Below, piece by piece: positions 1-8,548 of a stretch of 35,333 nt of DNA. Position 1 is the stretch's first letter; each line of letters begins with the position of its first letter. Origin of the DNA: Phytophthora sp. 'mugwort' (taxonomy: Eukaryota; Oomycota; Peronosporomycetes; Peronosporales; Peronosporaceae). Made by a program: the position numbers and the translations under genes. The stretch spans positions 1 through 35,333 of the forward strand of contig JAUCEF010000050.1 in assembly GCA_033558025.1 (NCBI GenBank), written 5' to 3'. The notes under the pieces were generated by a model, which was given only the letters and a program-made list of their open reading frames with translations, had not been told where the DNA came from and did no database searches.

Positions 1-93
1 CCCCTAGGAACACGTATATTTGGTCCGATTACTTCTGAATTTCGGAAGAAAAAAAATTTCAAAATATTAGCATTAGCTTCAAATATTTTATAA
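1..93 (+). CDS. rpl14: Ribosomal protein uL14, C-terminal end only (5' end outside window)
   Basis: Thirty codons ending in TAA at 91-93 read as the C-terminal tail of bacterial-type L14: a GTRIFGPIT segment, a basic stretch, then an LALASNIL ending that matches the family's SLAPEVL terminus. L14 sits on the large-subunit face contacting the small subunit. The gene starts before the window. It is followed six bases later by rpl5, the order of the bacterial spc operon with rpl24 missing, as in other gene-rich mitochondrial genomes. Identification rests on the tail alone but is clear. Confidence 0.85.
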   Translation, partial: PLGTRIFGPITSEFRKKKNFKILALASNIL

Positions 94-99
94 AAATAT

Positions 100-627
100 A
101 TGAAAAAAAATTTACAAATCCATTATCAAAATATTACTATATACGATCTTTTAACAAAATTAAATTTTAAAAATATATTTGAAATACCTAAAATAAGTAA
201 AATATGTTTAAATATTGGTTTTAAAAACGCTAATATTGAAAAAAAAAAATTAATTAATATAATTTTACTTTTAAAATTAATAACAAATCAAAAACCTATA
301 ATAACAAAATCAAAAAAAAATAATATTTTTTTAAAAATCAAAAAAAATTCAATTATAGGTTGTAAAATAACTTTAAGAAAAAAAAATATTTTTAATTTTT
401 TAGAAAAAATTTTGATTTTTCTTTTTCAAAATTTAACTAAAATAAATTTTAATTTTAAAAATCAAAATATTTTAAATTTTCAAATTCGAAATATTTTAGA
501 TTTTTTTGAATTAAAAACTGAATTTTTAAAATTCAAAGATATACCTCCAATAGATGTTTCTATTCATACAAATGCAAAAAATCATTATGAATTATTTTTA
601 TTATTAAATTCACTATTTTTATTATAA
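100..627 (+). CDS. rpl5: Ribosomal protein uL5
   Basis: A 175-residue protein with the L5 pattern: PKISKICLNIGF near residue 30, LITNQKPIITKSKK near 60-73, and IGCKITLRKKNIFNFLEK near 86-103. L5 binds 5S rRNA and the central protuberance in bacteria. No mitochondrial 5S rRNA gene was found here. The C-terminal region (DVSIHTNAKN) also fits. Its length is usual for mitochondrial L5, and the protein is very rich in Asn, Lys, Ile and Phe because of base composition. The ATG start lies six bases after the rpl14 stop, so co-transcription is likely. Confidence 0.9.
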   Translation: MKKNLQIHYQNITIYDLLTKLNFKNIFEIPKISKICLNIGFKNANIEKKKLINIILLLKLITNQKPIITKSKKNNIFLKIKKNSIIGCKITLRKKNIFNFLEKILIFLFQNLTKINFNFKNQNILNFQIRNILDFFELKTEFLKFKDIPPIDVSIHTNAKNHYELFLLLNSLFLL

Positions 628-640
628 AAATAATTTATTA

Positions 641-712
641 GCAAAAATAGCTCAATGGTAGAGTATAACCTTGCCAAGGTTAATGTTGAGGGTTCAAATC
701 CCTTTTTTTGCT
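641..712 (+). tRNA. trnG(gcc): tRNA-Gly (GCC anticodon)
   Basis: A complete cloverleaf: acceptor GCAAAAA pairs with TTTTTGC, the D-arm is regular, the anticodon loop TTGCCAA gives GCC, and the T-arm contains GGTTCAAATCC. It lies 13 bases after rpl5. A second Gly tRNA with a TCC anticodon follows at 1405, on the other side of an orphan ORF. Confidence 0.93.
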
Positions 713-722
713 TAATTCAAAT

Positions 723-757
723 AAATGTACCCAAAGGCAGTATTTGGTATTTCCATT
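723..757 (+). other. Possible hairpin between trnG and the orphan ORF
   Basis: CCAAA at 731-735 can pair with TTTGG at 743-747, and AAATG at 723-727 with CATTT at 753-757, giving a nested stem in the leader of the following ORF. It is richer in G+C than the surrounding spacers. It could be an RNA processing or translation element, but the stems are short. Confidence 0.3.
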
Positions 758-812
758 TTTTAATTAGGGAATAATATTAGTATTGACATTTATTTACTTC
801 TTTATAAAAATT

Positions 813-1343
813 ATGATTTTTTTTAACATTATTAAAAGGATATTTTTTGCTTATAATCTATATAAAATTATACAAGATATATTAAAAATACATCCTAAAT
901 TTTTTCAAAATATTTTTAAATTTATTTTAATTCTTTTACCTCTTGAAATAACTTTATTAGAAGATTTTATAGATTTAGAGACTGAGGCTGAGGAAGCTGC
1001 TTTAAAAAAAGAAGAAAAACCTAAAAGTATTTTAAAAAGAATTGACGATAATATGCCAACTATTTTCGTTTTTTTTTTTTTATCTTTTTTGTTTTATTTA
1101 TTTCTAGATGCTTTTTTTTTTGATAGCGACAATTTCCCAAGCGATTTTCCTAGTAATTTTTCAACTGATTTAAATTTTGATTCAGATAGTGACTCTTTAC
1201 CAAAACCACCAAAAAGAAAAATTACAAGATCTGGAAATCCTCTGAATCTATATAGATATTTTCATTATTTAGATGTTGAAACAGGTGAACGTATAGATGA
1301 TATCGATCGATTAGATCCTGATACTTATGAAATAGTGGATTAA
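813..1343 (+). CDS. Orphan membrane protein ORF between two Gly tRNAs, unidentified
   Basis: Unrecognised; 176 residues from the first ATG. The frame stays open back to a TTG at 783, which I do not favour as the start. It has hydrophobic stretches near the N-terminus (roughly residues 26-42) and in the middle (roughly 83-102). An acidic segment lies between them, then a Ser/Asp/Pro-rich linker with a basic KPPKRK patch. The C-terminus is polar and acidic, with GNPLNLYRYFHYLD and a repeated D-R/I-D pattern. Codons such as GAG, GCT and GAC, and the balanced amino acid use, differ from the Lys/Asn/Ile-rich ribosomal ORFs nearby. That suggests a selected protein rather than a random frame. It is flanked by trnG(gcc) and trnG(ucc). 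It may be a lineage-specific gene or a highly diverged conserved one; no function is assigned. Confidence 0.6.
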   Translation: MIFFNIIKRIFFAYNLYKIIQDILKIHPKFFQNIFKFILILLPLEITLLEDFIDLETEAEEAALKKEEKPKSILKRIDDNMPTIFVFFFLSFLFYLFLDAFFFDSDNFPSDFPSNFSTDLNFDSDSDSLPKPPKRKITRSGNPLNLYRYFHYLDVETGERIDDIDRLDPDTYEIVD

Positions 1344-1404
1344 TTTATTCCACTTTTTCTTTTTTAAAACAATAATAAACATTTTTTAAACAATAAAAAT
1401 ATAC

Positions 1405-1476
1405 GTGATTATAGATTAATTGGTAAATCCTTTATCTTCCAAGTAAATATTATGGGTTCAAATCCCATTAATCACA
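1405..1476 (+). tRNA. trnG(ucc): tRNA-Gly (TCC anticodon)
   Basis: Acceptor GTGATTA pairs with TAATCAC. The loop CTTCCAA gives anticodon TCC, and the T-arm ATGGGTTCAAATCCCAT is intact. It differs in sequence from trnG(gcc) at 641, so it is a true isoacceptor and not a recent copy. Confidence 0.92.
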
Positions 1477-1493
1477 TATTTAAAATATCTTTA

Positions 1494-1577
1494 GGAGAAA
1501 TGGCTGAGTGGTTAAAAGCGGCAGACTGTAAATTTGTTGAAATATTTTCTACGTAGGTTCAAATCCTACTTTCTCCA
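1494..1577 (+). tRNA. trnY(gua): tRNA-Tyr (GTA anticodon), long variable arm
   Basis: Acceptor GGAGAAA pairs with TTTCTCC. The loop CTGTAAA gives anticodon GTA. The variable region is about 16 nt, as expected of bacterial/organellar class II tRNA-Tyr, so the gene is 84 nt long. Confidence 0.92.
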
Positions 1578-1624
1578 ATAAAGATCTAAAAAAAAAAAAG
1601 GATAAACAAATTAAAAAAAGGATA

Positions 1625-1674
1625 AAAAGATAAAATATCTTTAAATAGTTAAGTTAAAAAGATATTTATCTTTT
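1625..1674. repeat. Imperfect inverted repeat upstream of rns
   Basis: The left arm (1625-1644, core AAGATAAAATATCTT) is complementary to the right arm (1654-1674, core AAGATATTTATCTT), apart from small length differences. The loop is about 9 nt. It could form a stem-loop in the rns leader; function unknown. Confidence 0.5.
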
Positions 1675-1794
1675 CAACAAAAAATTCAAAAACATATTTA
1701 GGGGGGGATCCTTTTCAAAAAATAATATTTTTTTTTCGTGATACAAAGAAATTTTTATTAATAACTAATTGAATTTTTAAAAATTAAAAAATTT

Positions 1795-1806
1795 TAATCC
1801 TTTAAG
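1795..1806 (+). promoter_or_regulatory. Relative of the 12-base upstream motif, before rns
   Basis: AATCCTTTAAGA matches 10 of 12 positions of TATTCTTTAAGA, which is found exactly upstream of cox2, nad5 and atp9. It is about 137 bases before the approximate 5' end of rns and runs directly into the decamer repeats. A candidate transcription or processing signal by position only. Confidence 0.35.
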
Positions 1807-1860
1807 ACAATATAAGACAATATAAGACAATATAAGACAATATAAGACAATATAAGACAA
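1801..1860 (+). repeat. Tandem array of a 10-bp unit (TATAAGACAA), six copies
   Basis: Five perfect copies of TATAAGACAA (1811-1860) follow one degenerate copy (TTTAAGACAA, 1801-1810). The degenerate copy overlaps the CTTTAAGA motif, so the array looks like slippage amplification of sequence next to that motif. Copy number is likely to vary between strains. Confidence 0.95.
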
Positions 1861-1942
1861 AAATTAATATAAGAATGTTATAATATTAAATTTTTAAATA
1901 TTTGTTATTTTAAAAATTAATATTAAATAATTAATATAAAAC

Positions 1943-2800
1943 TTAAATAGAGTTTGATCCTGGCTCAGAATAAATGCTATCGGTATGCTTAACACATGCA
2001 AGTTGAATGTTTTTAAAACATAGCGAACGGGTGAGTAACACGTGAATTATCTACCTTTTAATTCAGAATAATTATTTTTATAAAAATACTGAATAAATTA
2101 ATTAAAGTTTTTAACGTTAAAAGATGAGTTTGCGCAAGATTATGGTAGTTGGTAGTTTAATAGACAACCAAGCCTATTATCTTTAGCTGGTTTGAAAGAA
2201 TGATCAGCCACATTGGGACTGAGACACGGCCCAAACTTTTTTAAAGGCAGCAGTGGGGAATTTTGGACAATGAGCGGAAGCTTGATCCAGCAATACCGAG
2301 TGGGTGATGACGGCTAATTAGGTTGTAAAGCTCTTTCATTAAGGAGGAAAATGACAGTACTTAAAAAAGAAGTTCCGGCTAATACCCGTGCCAGCAGCCG
2401 CGGTAATACGGGAGGAGCGAGCATTATTCGGGATGATTAGGCGTAAAGGGTTTGTAGGTAGTTTTTTAAGTTGAAAGAAACAAATTAAAGCTCAACTTTA
2501 TACATTTTTTCAAAACTGATAAACTGGAGTATAAATAGAGGATAATGGAATTTCTATTGGAGTGATAAAATACGTTGATAATAGAAGGAAGACCTATGGC
2601 GAAGGCAATTATCTGGGTATATACTGACACTGAGAAACGAAAGCTTGGGTAGCGAACGGGATTAGAGACCCCGGTAGTCCATGCTGTAAACGATGAGTGC
2701 TAATATTTAGAATTTTTAGATATAACAGCTAACGCGTTAAGCACTCCGCCTGAAAAGTATAATCGCAAGATTGAAATTCAAAGGAATTGACGGGAGTCTA

Positions 2801-2832
<32 letters not shown>

Positions 2833-3447
2833 AATACGCGCAGAACCTTACCAACTCTTGCTAATTTTTATTTAAAATTTTTATATAAAAAACAGGTGTT
2901 GCATGGCTGTCGTCAGCTCGTGTTGTGAAATGTTTGGTTAAATCCTTTAACGAGCGCAACCCCTATGATTAGTTACTAATTTATTATAAATAGATAAAAG
3001 TACTCTAATGAAAAAATTAATGATAGGTTAATGGAAGGTGGGGATGACGTCAAGTCTTCATGGCCCTTATGAGTTGGGCTACACACGTGCTACAATGATA
3101 ATTACAATGAGAAGCAATAATGATATAAGTTGGAGCAAATCTTCAAAAATTATCTTAGTTCGAATTAAGGGCTGAAACTCGCCCTTATGAAGTTGGAATC
3201 GCTAGTAATCGCAGAACAGCATGCTGCGGTGAATATGTTACTGGACTTTGTACACACCGCCCGTCACATCAGGGAAGTTGATTGTTTTTAAAATAATTTT
3301 TAATTCTTTTATAAAATTTAATAATTATTTAAATAAAATAATTTAAAATTTTTATAAAATAAATTATAATTCCTAAAAAGTGGTTAGTAACTTTGATGAA
3401 GTCGTAACAAGGTAGTCGTAGGGGAACCTGTGTCTGGAAGAGATCTT
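1943..3447 (+). rRNA. rns: Small-subunit ribosomal RNA (ends approximate)
   Basis: Universal SSU landmarks appear in order: AGAGTTTGATCCTGGCTCAG near 1949, ACTGAGACACGGCCCA near 2219, GTGCCAGCAGCCGCGGTAA near 2389, AAGCGGTGGAGCATGTGG near 2804, TGTACACACCGCCCGTC near 3249, and GTCGTAACAAGGTAG near 3401. The 3' end near 3447 follows GGGGAACCTGTGTCTGG and lacks the bacterial CCTCC anti-Shine-Dalgarno. Length is near that of bacterial 16S, with A+T-rich variable regions. The usual ATTAGATACCC loop reads ATTAGAGACCC at 2661. Termini are estimated from homology. Confidence 0.96.
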
Positions 3448-3478
3448 TAAGCATTCTTAAATTAAAATTAAAAGTCTT

Positions 3479-3550
3479 AGGAAAATAGTTTAATTGGTAA
3501 AATCATAGTCTCCAAAATTATTGTTATGGGTTCAAGTCCCATTTTTCCTG
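3479..3550 (+). tRNA. trnW(cca): tRNA-Trp (CCA anticodon)
   Basis: Acceptor AGGAAAA pairs with TTTTCCT and is followed by discriminator G. The loop CTCCAAA gives anticodon CCA. A CCA rather than TCA anticodon, together with a TGA stop in nad11 and TGG for Trp in cox1, supports the standard code with UGA as stop. Confidence 0.92.
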
Positions 3551-4142
3551 TTTATTATAAAATATTATAAATCTAAATTTAAATTCCCTTTGATTAAAAA
3601 GTATTTTAAATAAAATTTTATTTTTATAACTTGAATTTAATTAATTTCAGATATTATAAAATTTTTTTGATTTATAATATTTTATAATAAATATAGTTTT
3701 ATATGTTTAAAATAAAAATATTATTATAAATATTCAATTTTAAAATTACTCCATTATTCCTAAAAAAATATTCATAAACAGATTAATTAATGTTTATATT
3801 AAGAAAACATTCTCAATATTAAATAATTTTAATTTATTAGTTAATATTATTGATTAATCGTTAAATGAATACTCTTTAAATAATTATTATTTCATTTTTA
3901 TTATATTCTACATTAATATTTATTATTGTATATAAAAACATTTTAAAAATAATATGATTATTTAATATAAATTATTTTAATTTTTAAAAAATTTTATATT
4001 CTTTAAGAAAAAAAAAAAATAATTCAATTATTTTTACAATATAAATAATAAAATTTATATTTTTTCTTGAATATTAATATTCAAAAACTCTTAATTTTGT
4101 ATATATTAAAAATTAAATAAAATAATAAATTTCAAGTATATT
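3551..4142. other. 592-bp A+T-rich spacer, trnW to cox2
   Basis: The longest gene-free stretch in the window. ATG-initiated frames stop within about 10 codons, and no tRNA or rRNA landmark is visible. The only recognisable element is the 12-base motif at 3997-4008. It could hold the cox2 5' leader or an unrecognised small RNA, but I see nothing further. Confidence 0.6.
3997..4008 (+). promoter_or_regulatory. Exact TATTCTTTAAGA motif upstream of cox2
   Basis: A perfect 12-base match to the copies at 10603-10614 (minus strand, before nad5) and 21229-21240 (before atp9). It is followed here by an A-run and lies about 135 bases before the cox2 ATG. Candidate promoter or transcript-end signal; inferred from recurrence and orientation. 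Confidence 0.5.
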
Positions 4143-4919
4143 ATGACAATAATAAATTATATAAATAATCAATTCACTTTTTTAGATATGGCTGAACCTT
4201 GGCAATTAGGTTTTCAAGATCCAGCAACACCTGTTATGGAAGGTATTATTAATTTTCATCATGATTTAATGTTTTTTTTAATTATGATTACTGTATTTGT
4301 TTGTTGGATGTTATTTAGAGTTATTACTCTTTTTGATGAAAAAAAAAATAAAATTCCAGCAACAATTGTACATGGTGCTACTATTGAAATTATTTGGACT
4401 TCTATTCCAGCCTTAATTTTATTAACGGTAGCTATTCCATCTTTTGCTTTATTATATTCAATGGATGAAGTAATTGATCCTATTATTACTTTAAAAGTAA
4501 TTGGTAGTCAATGGTATTGGAGTTATGAATATTCAGATAATTTAGAATTTTCTGATGAACCTTTAATTTTTGATAGTTATATGATTCAAGAAGATGATTT
4601 AGCAATAGGTCAATTTAGAATTTTAGAAGTTGATAATCGTGTGGTTGTTCCAACTAATAGTCATATTCGAGTATTAATTACTGCTTCAGATGTTTTACAT
4701 TCATGGGCAATACCTTCATTAGGTATAAAATTAGATGCTTGTCCTGGTCGTTTAAATCAAACATCAATGTTTATTAAACGTGAAGGTGTTTTTTATGGAC
4801 AATGTAGTGAAATTTGTGGAGTAAATCATGGATTTATGCCTATTGTTGTAGAAGCTGTTTCATTAGAAGATTATTTAATTTGGTTAAAAAATAAAATCAA
4901 TTTTGATTTTAATATATAA
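4143..4919 (+). CDS. cox2: Cytochrome c oxidase subunit 2
   Basis: A 258-residue protein of the inner membrane with two N-terminal transmembrane helices (roughly residues 40-62 and 85-107) and a C-terminal cupredoxin domain facing the intermembrane space. The [10 protein letters not shown] aromatic motif is at about 121-130. CuA ligands are visible in [10 protein letters not shown] (His) and [14 protein letters not shown] (two Cys, His and Met). It accepts electrons from cytochrome c and passes them to cox1. Length is normal, it is uninterrupted, and there is no intron. The tatA-like ORF and then cox1 follow on the same strand. Confidence 0.98.
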   Translation: MTIINYINNQFTFLDMAEPWQLGFQDPATPVMEGIINFHHDLMFFLIMITVFVCWMLFRVITLFDEKKNKIPATIVHGATIEIIWTSIPALILLTVAIPSFALLYSMDEVIDPIITLKVIGSQWYWSYEYSDNLEFSDEPLIFDSYMIQEDDLAIGQFRILEVDNRVVVPTNSHIRVLITASDVLHSWAIPSLGIKLDACPGRLNQTSMFIKREGVFYGQCSEICGVNHGFMPIVVEAVSLEDYLIWLKNKINFDFNI

Positions 4920-4932
4920 TTAAAAAATTTTT

Positions 4933-5031
4933 ATGGTATTTAAAATCATTGGTATAATTTTTTTAATATTATTACTATTTACTGATATTAAAAAATTAAT
5001 TAATAAAATCAAACAATTTTTCAATAAATAA
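4933..5031 (+). CDS. tatA: 32-residue TatA-like protein (twin-arginine translocase small subunit), tentative
   Basis: ATG at 4933, TAA at 5029-5031. The residues show the TatA/E plan: a short hydrophobic N-terminal helix (roughly residues 4-16, IIGIIFLILLLF), a hinge FTD where TatA has FG-P, and then a Lys-rich amphipathic helix (IKKLINKIKQFF). The usual order is LLLFG-x-KKL; here it is LLLFTDIKKL. TatA multimers form the membrane-thinning pore component that works with TatC, and a tatC gene is present at 29932. The ORF is shorter than bacterial TatA, but the truncated tail is the dispensable part. Because it is so short, chance resemblance cannot be excluded. Its position between cox2 and cox1 on the coding strand and its clean ATG/TAA ends favour a gene. 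Confidence 0.55.
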   Translation: MVFKIIGIIFLILLLFTDIKKLINKIKQFFNK

Positions 5032-5141
5032 AAATAATTTATTTTTTTGATAATAAAAAATTAAAAAAACCAACGCTTTTTTTGATTTAAAAATAAAATA
5101 TATAATTTTGCATTTAAAATAAAATTTAAAAATATAAATAA

Positions 5142-6620
<1,479 letters not shown>

Positions 6621-6630
6621 AAAAAATTTT

Positions 6631-6672
6631 TATAATTATTAATAATTAAATTAATCTTTATTAATAATTATA
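6631..6672. terminator. Hairpin 3' of cox1
   Basis: A perfect 15-bp inverted repeat (6631-6645 with 6658-6672, arms built on TAATTATTAATAA) with a 12-nt loop lies 10 bases after the cox1 stop. It is entirely A/T, so part of the pairing may be compositional. The position fits a transcript-end or processing hairpin. Confidence 0.4.
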
Positions 6673-6734
6673 TTAAAAATTTTTAATTTAATTAATACCG
6701 TTTTACGGTGTTTTATAAAAATTTAAAATTTTTA

Positions 6735-6746
6735 TATTATTTAAGA
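6735..6746 (+). promoter_or_regulatory. 11/12 copy of the upstream motif before the orphan ORF
   Basis: TATTATTTAAGA differs from TATTCTTTAAGA only at the fifth base and is followed by an A-rich run, as at 3997. It lies 117 bases before the ATG at 6863 on the same strand. Confidence 0.4.
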
Positions 6747-6862
6747 GAAAAAAATATTAGTAAAATTTAAATAAAAAAAAATATTAAATCTCAAAAATTA
6801 AATCAAATAAAAATTTAATTAATAACAAATTAATTATTAATAAAATAATTTAAATTATAATT

Positions 6863-7276
6863 ATGGATATCGAAAATATTTTAATAGACTTAAACAATGA
6901 CAACAATAATATTGAAAAACACGAATCACAAGAACAAACATCAAATTATATAAAATATATAATATTTATAATAGGTGCCTTTTTTATTTTAGGTTTAACT
7001 ATTTTTTTAATTTATTTCAATAGCGATTTTCCAATAGTTTCTGCATTACAGGATTTAAGGAATATCGTCGATGATGAAACTTTCAATCAAATAAAACAAG
7101 TTGTTTTAAAAATGTTACGTGAACCTGAAAAAAGGGCGGCTGGATTAAATTTATTAGAATTATTAAAACTAACTATTCATCCAAGACATTTATTAAAAGA
7201 TAATCCACAAGAATTTGAAAAAATGATGACTCATTTAATTAAAATTTTAATTTCTATTTTTAAAGAAGATGGCTAA
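6863..7276 (+). CDS. Orphan ORF of 137 residues with one membrane helix, unidentified
   Basis: Not recognised. The layout is a hydrophilic, acidic/Asn-rich N-terminus (residues 1-29), one clear transmembrane helix (about 32-52, YIIFIIGAFFILGLTIFLIY), and then a soluble, mostly helical C-terminal domain of about 85 residues with mixed charge (LQDLRNIVDDETF, REPEKRAAGLNLLELL, IHPRHLL). The C-terminal domain is well balanced in composition with GCG, GGA and CGT codons, unlike random A+T-rich frames. It is preceded by a copy of the upstream motif and followed three bases later by a strong hairpin, so it is likely to be an expressed single-gene unit. Confidence 0.65.
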   Translation: MDIENILIDLNNDNNNIEKHESQEQTSNYIKYIIFIIGAFFILGLTIFLIYFNSDFPIVSALQDLRNIVDDETFNQIKQVVLKMLREPEKRAAGLNLLELLKLTIHPRHLLKDNPQEFEKMMTHLIKILISIFKEDG

Positions 7277-7278
7277 AA

Positions 7279-7306
7279 AAACCTATTTAATTTGTTAAAT
7301 AGGTTT
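7279..7306. terminator. Strong hairpin 3' of the orphan ORF
   Basis: A perfect 12-bp stem: AAACCTATTTAA (7279-7290), loop TTTG, TTAAATAGGTTT (7295-7306). It starts three bases after the ORF stop, at the convergence point of a plus-strand and a minus-strand gene block. It could terminate or process transcripts arriving from either side. Confidence 0.6.
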
Positions 7307-7687
7307 CTAGATATACAATATATACATTATGTAAATTTTTACCAATTAAAAACTAATTATGTGATTTTAAATTATAACTATGTTGATATTAATTTAATTT
7401 TAGTTATTGAGTATTTAATAAAAATTAATCTATTTAAATATTTATGTCATCAATAACTTATGTTAAACCATCTTGATTAAAAGTTATAGAATTAGCAATA
7501 ATAATATTCTGTATTTATATTAAATTTGTAAGTGAACGCATTCTTCTTATATTTTTTAGAATATTTATTGAAAAAAATTGATTTTTTTAATTTATTATTT
7601 CTTAAAAAATTTAAATTTTATTATTTATATTATAAAAATAATTGAATTATTTTTTTTTTAAGAATGAAATTTTTAAATAAAACTAAT
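7307..7687. other. Gene-free spacer between converging gene blocks
   Basis: About 380 bases without a credible ORF: ATG frames end within about 11 codons. Parts (around 7447-7560) are less A+T-rich than other spacers and might be remnant coding sequence or a structured RNA. I could not match them to a tRNA, 5S rRNA or RNase P RNA. Confidence 0.5.
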
Positions 7688-7760
7688 TACAATCTCTTGG
7701 ATTTGAACCAAGATTTTAAAGCTTAGAAGGCTAATACTCTACCAATTAAGTTAAGATTGT
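7688..7760 (-). tRNA. trnR(ucu): tRNA-Arg (TCT anticodon)
   Basis: On the minus strand, acceptor ACAATCT pairs with AGATTGT, the T-arm is CTTGGTTCAAATCCAAG, and the loop CTTCTAA gives TCT. The anticodon stem has only three clean pairs (two T-T oppositions at its top). It is otherwise standard, ending 17 bases upstream of nad6's stop. Confidence 0.85.
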
Positions 7761-7777
7761 TTTAGTTTTATTAAGAA

Positions 7778-8488
7778 TTAAACAGTTTTATCTGAATATA
7801 CATTAAAAATAGCTTTTAATGCATCTCGTGAAAGTTGTTTATAAATATTTTGTTTTAAAAATTTTTTTTTTTCCTTTTTAGTTAAAGTAACCGCTCCTAT
7901 TAAAGCTATTAATAATATAATACCTGCAACTAAAAAAAAAAAAGCATAATAACTATATAAAATTTGTCCAATTGTTTCAATATTTGTAATAGTATCTAAT
8001 TGATAGATAAAATTTTTTAAAAAGGGTTTGACATCAACAAATATTTCAAAAGTACCTTTCATACTATCGTGAAAAAAAAATAAAGTATTTACTTTTTGAG
8101 TAAAAAAAGAATTATTTATTAAATGGTAATATGATGTAAAAACTTTACTAAACATAACAAACGTTTCTAAAAAAAAAATAAAACTAATTAAAAAAATAAT
8201 TGGTAAATAACCAAAATTATTTTTTATTTTATTTTTATCAATTAAAACATTAACATCTAGCATCATAATAACAAATAAAAATAATACAGTAATAGCTCCT
8301 ACATAAATAATAATTAACATTATTGATAAAAATTCAATTTCAGAAATTAATAATAATCCAGTTGAATTAGTAAAAACTAATATTAAAAAAAATGCAGAAT
8401 ATATTGTATTTGTAGAATATATTACAAATATAGCTGAAGTTAAAGCTATAGTTGAAAAAGTATAAAAGAAAATTGTTTCGAAATCCAT
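7778..8488 (-). CDS. nad6: NADH dehydrogenase subunit 6
   Basis: A 236-residue hydrophobic subunit of the complex I membrane arm. The conserved EIEFLSIMLIIIYVGAITVLFLFVIMML block at about residues 50-78 contains the YVGAI motif near the pi-bulge of TMH3, which is diagnostic of Nad6. Five predicted helices are present, with a long loop and the last helix before a basic tail (KKEKKKF). Length is in the range of protist Nad6. It sits between nad5 and trnR(ucu) on the minus strand. Confidence 0.95.
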   Translation of the reverse strand: MDFETIFFYTFSTIALTSAIFVIYSTNTIYSAFFLILVFTNSTGLLLISEIEFLSIMLIIIYVGAITVLFLFVIMMLDVNVLIDKNKIKNNFGYLPIIFLISFIFFLETFVMFSKVFTSYYHLINNSFFTQKVNTLFFFHDSMKGTFEIFVDVKPFLKNFIYQLDTITNIETIGQILYSYYAFFFLVAGIILLIALIGAVTLTKKEKKKFLKQNIYKQLSRDALKAIFNVYSDKTV

Positions 8489-8521
8489 AATGTATTTAAA
8501 TTATATAAATTTATAATTATA

Positions 8522-8533
8522 TCTTAAAAGATA
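8522..8533 (-). promoter_or_regulatory. Possible weak copy of the upstream motif before nad6
   Basis: On the minus strand this reads TATCTTTTAAGA, 10/12 to the consensus, 34 bases before the nad6 ATG. A match of this quality can arise by chance in this composition (the same 12-mer also occurs inside rps10 at 17373), so weight is low. Confidence 0.2.
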
Positions 8534-8548
8534 CATATTTTATTATTT

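Larger units (their letters stand above)
1578..1942. other. 365-bp non-coding leader upstream of rns (candidate control region)
   Basis: No credible ORF. The spacer holds an imperfect inverted repeat (1625-1644 with 1654-1674), a run of seven G at 1701-1707 that is exceptional for this A+T-rich molecule, a relative of the genome's 12-base upstream motif (1795-1806), and a decamer tandem array (1801-1860). This concentration of signals immediately before the rRNA gene makes it the best candidate in the window for a transcription or replication start region. That role is inferred. Confidence 0.5.

Noticed and set aside
1801..1860. CRISPR-like array
   Set aside because: Ten-base units are directly adjacent with no spacers; a simple tandem repeat.
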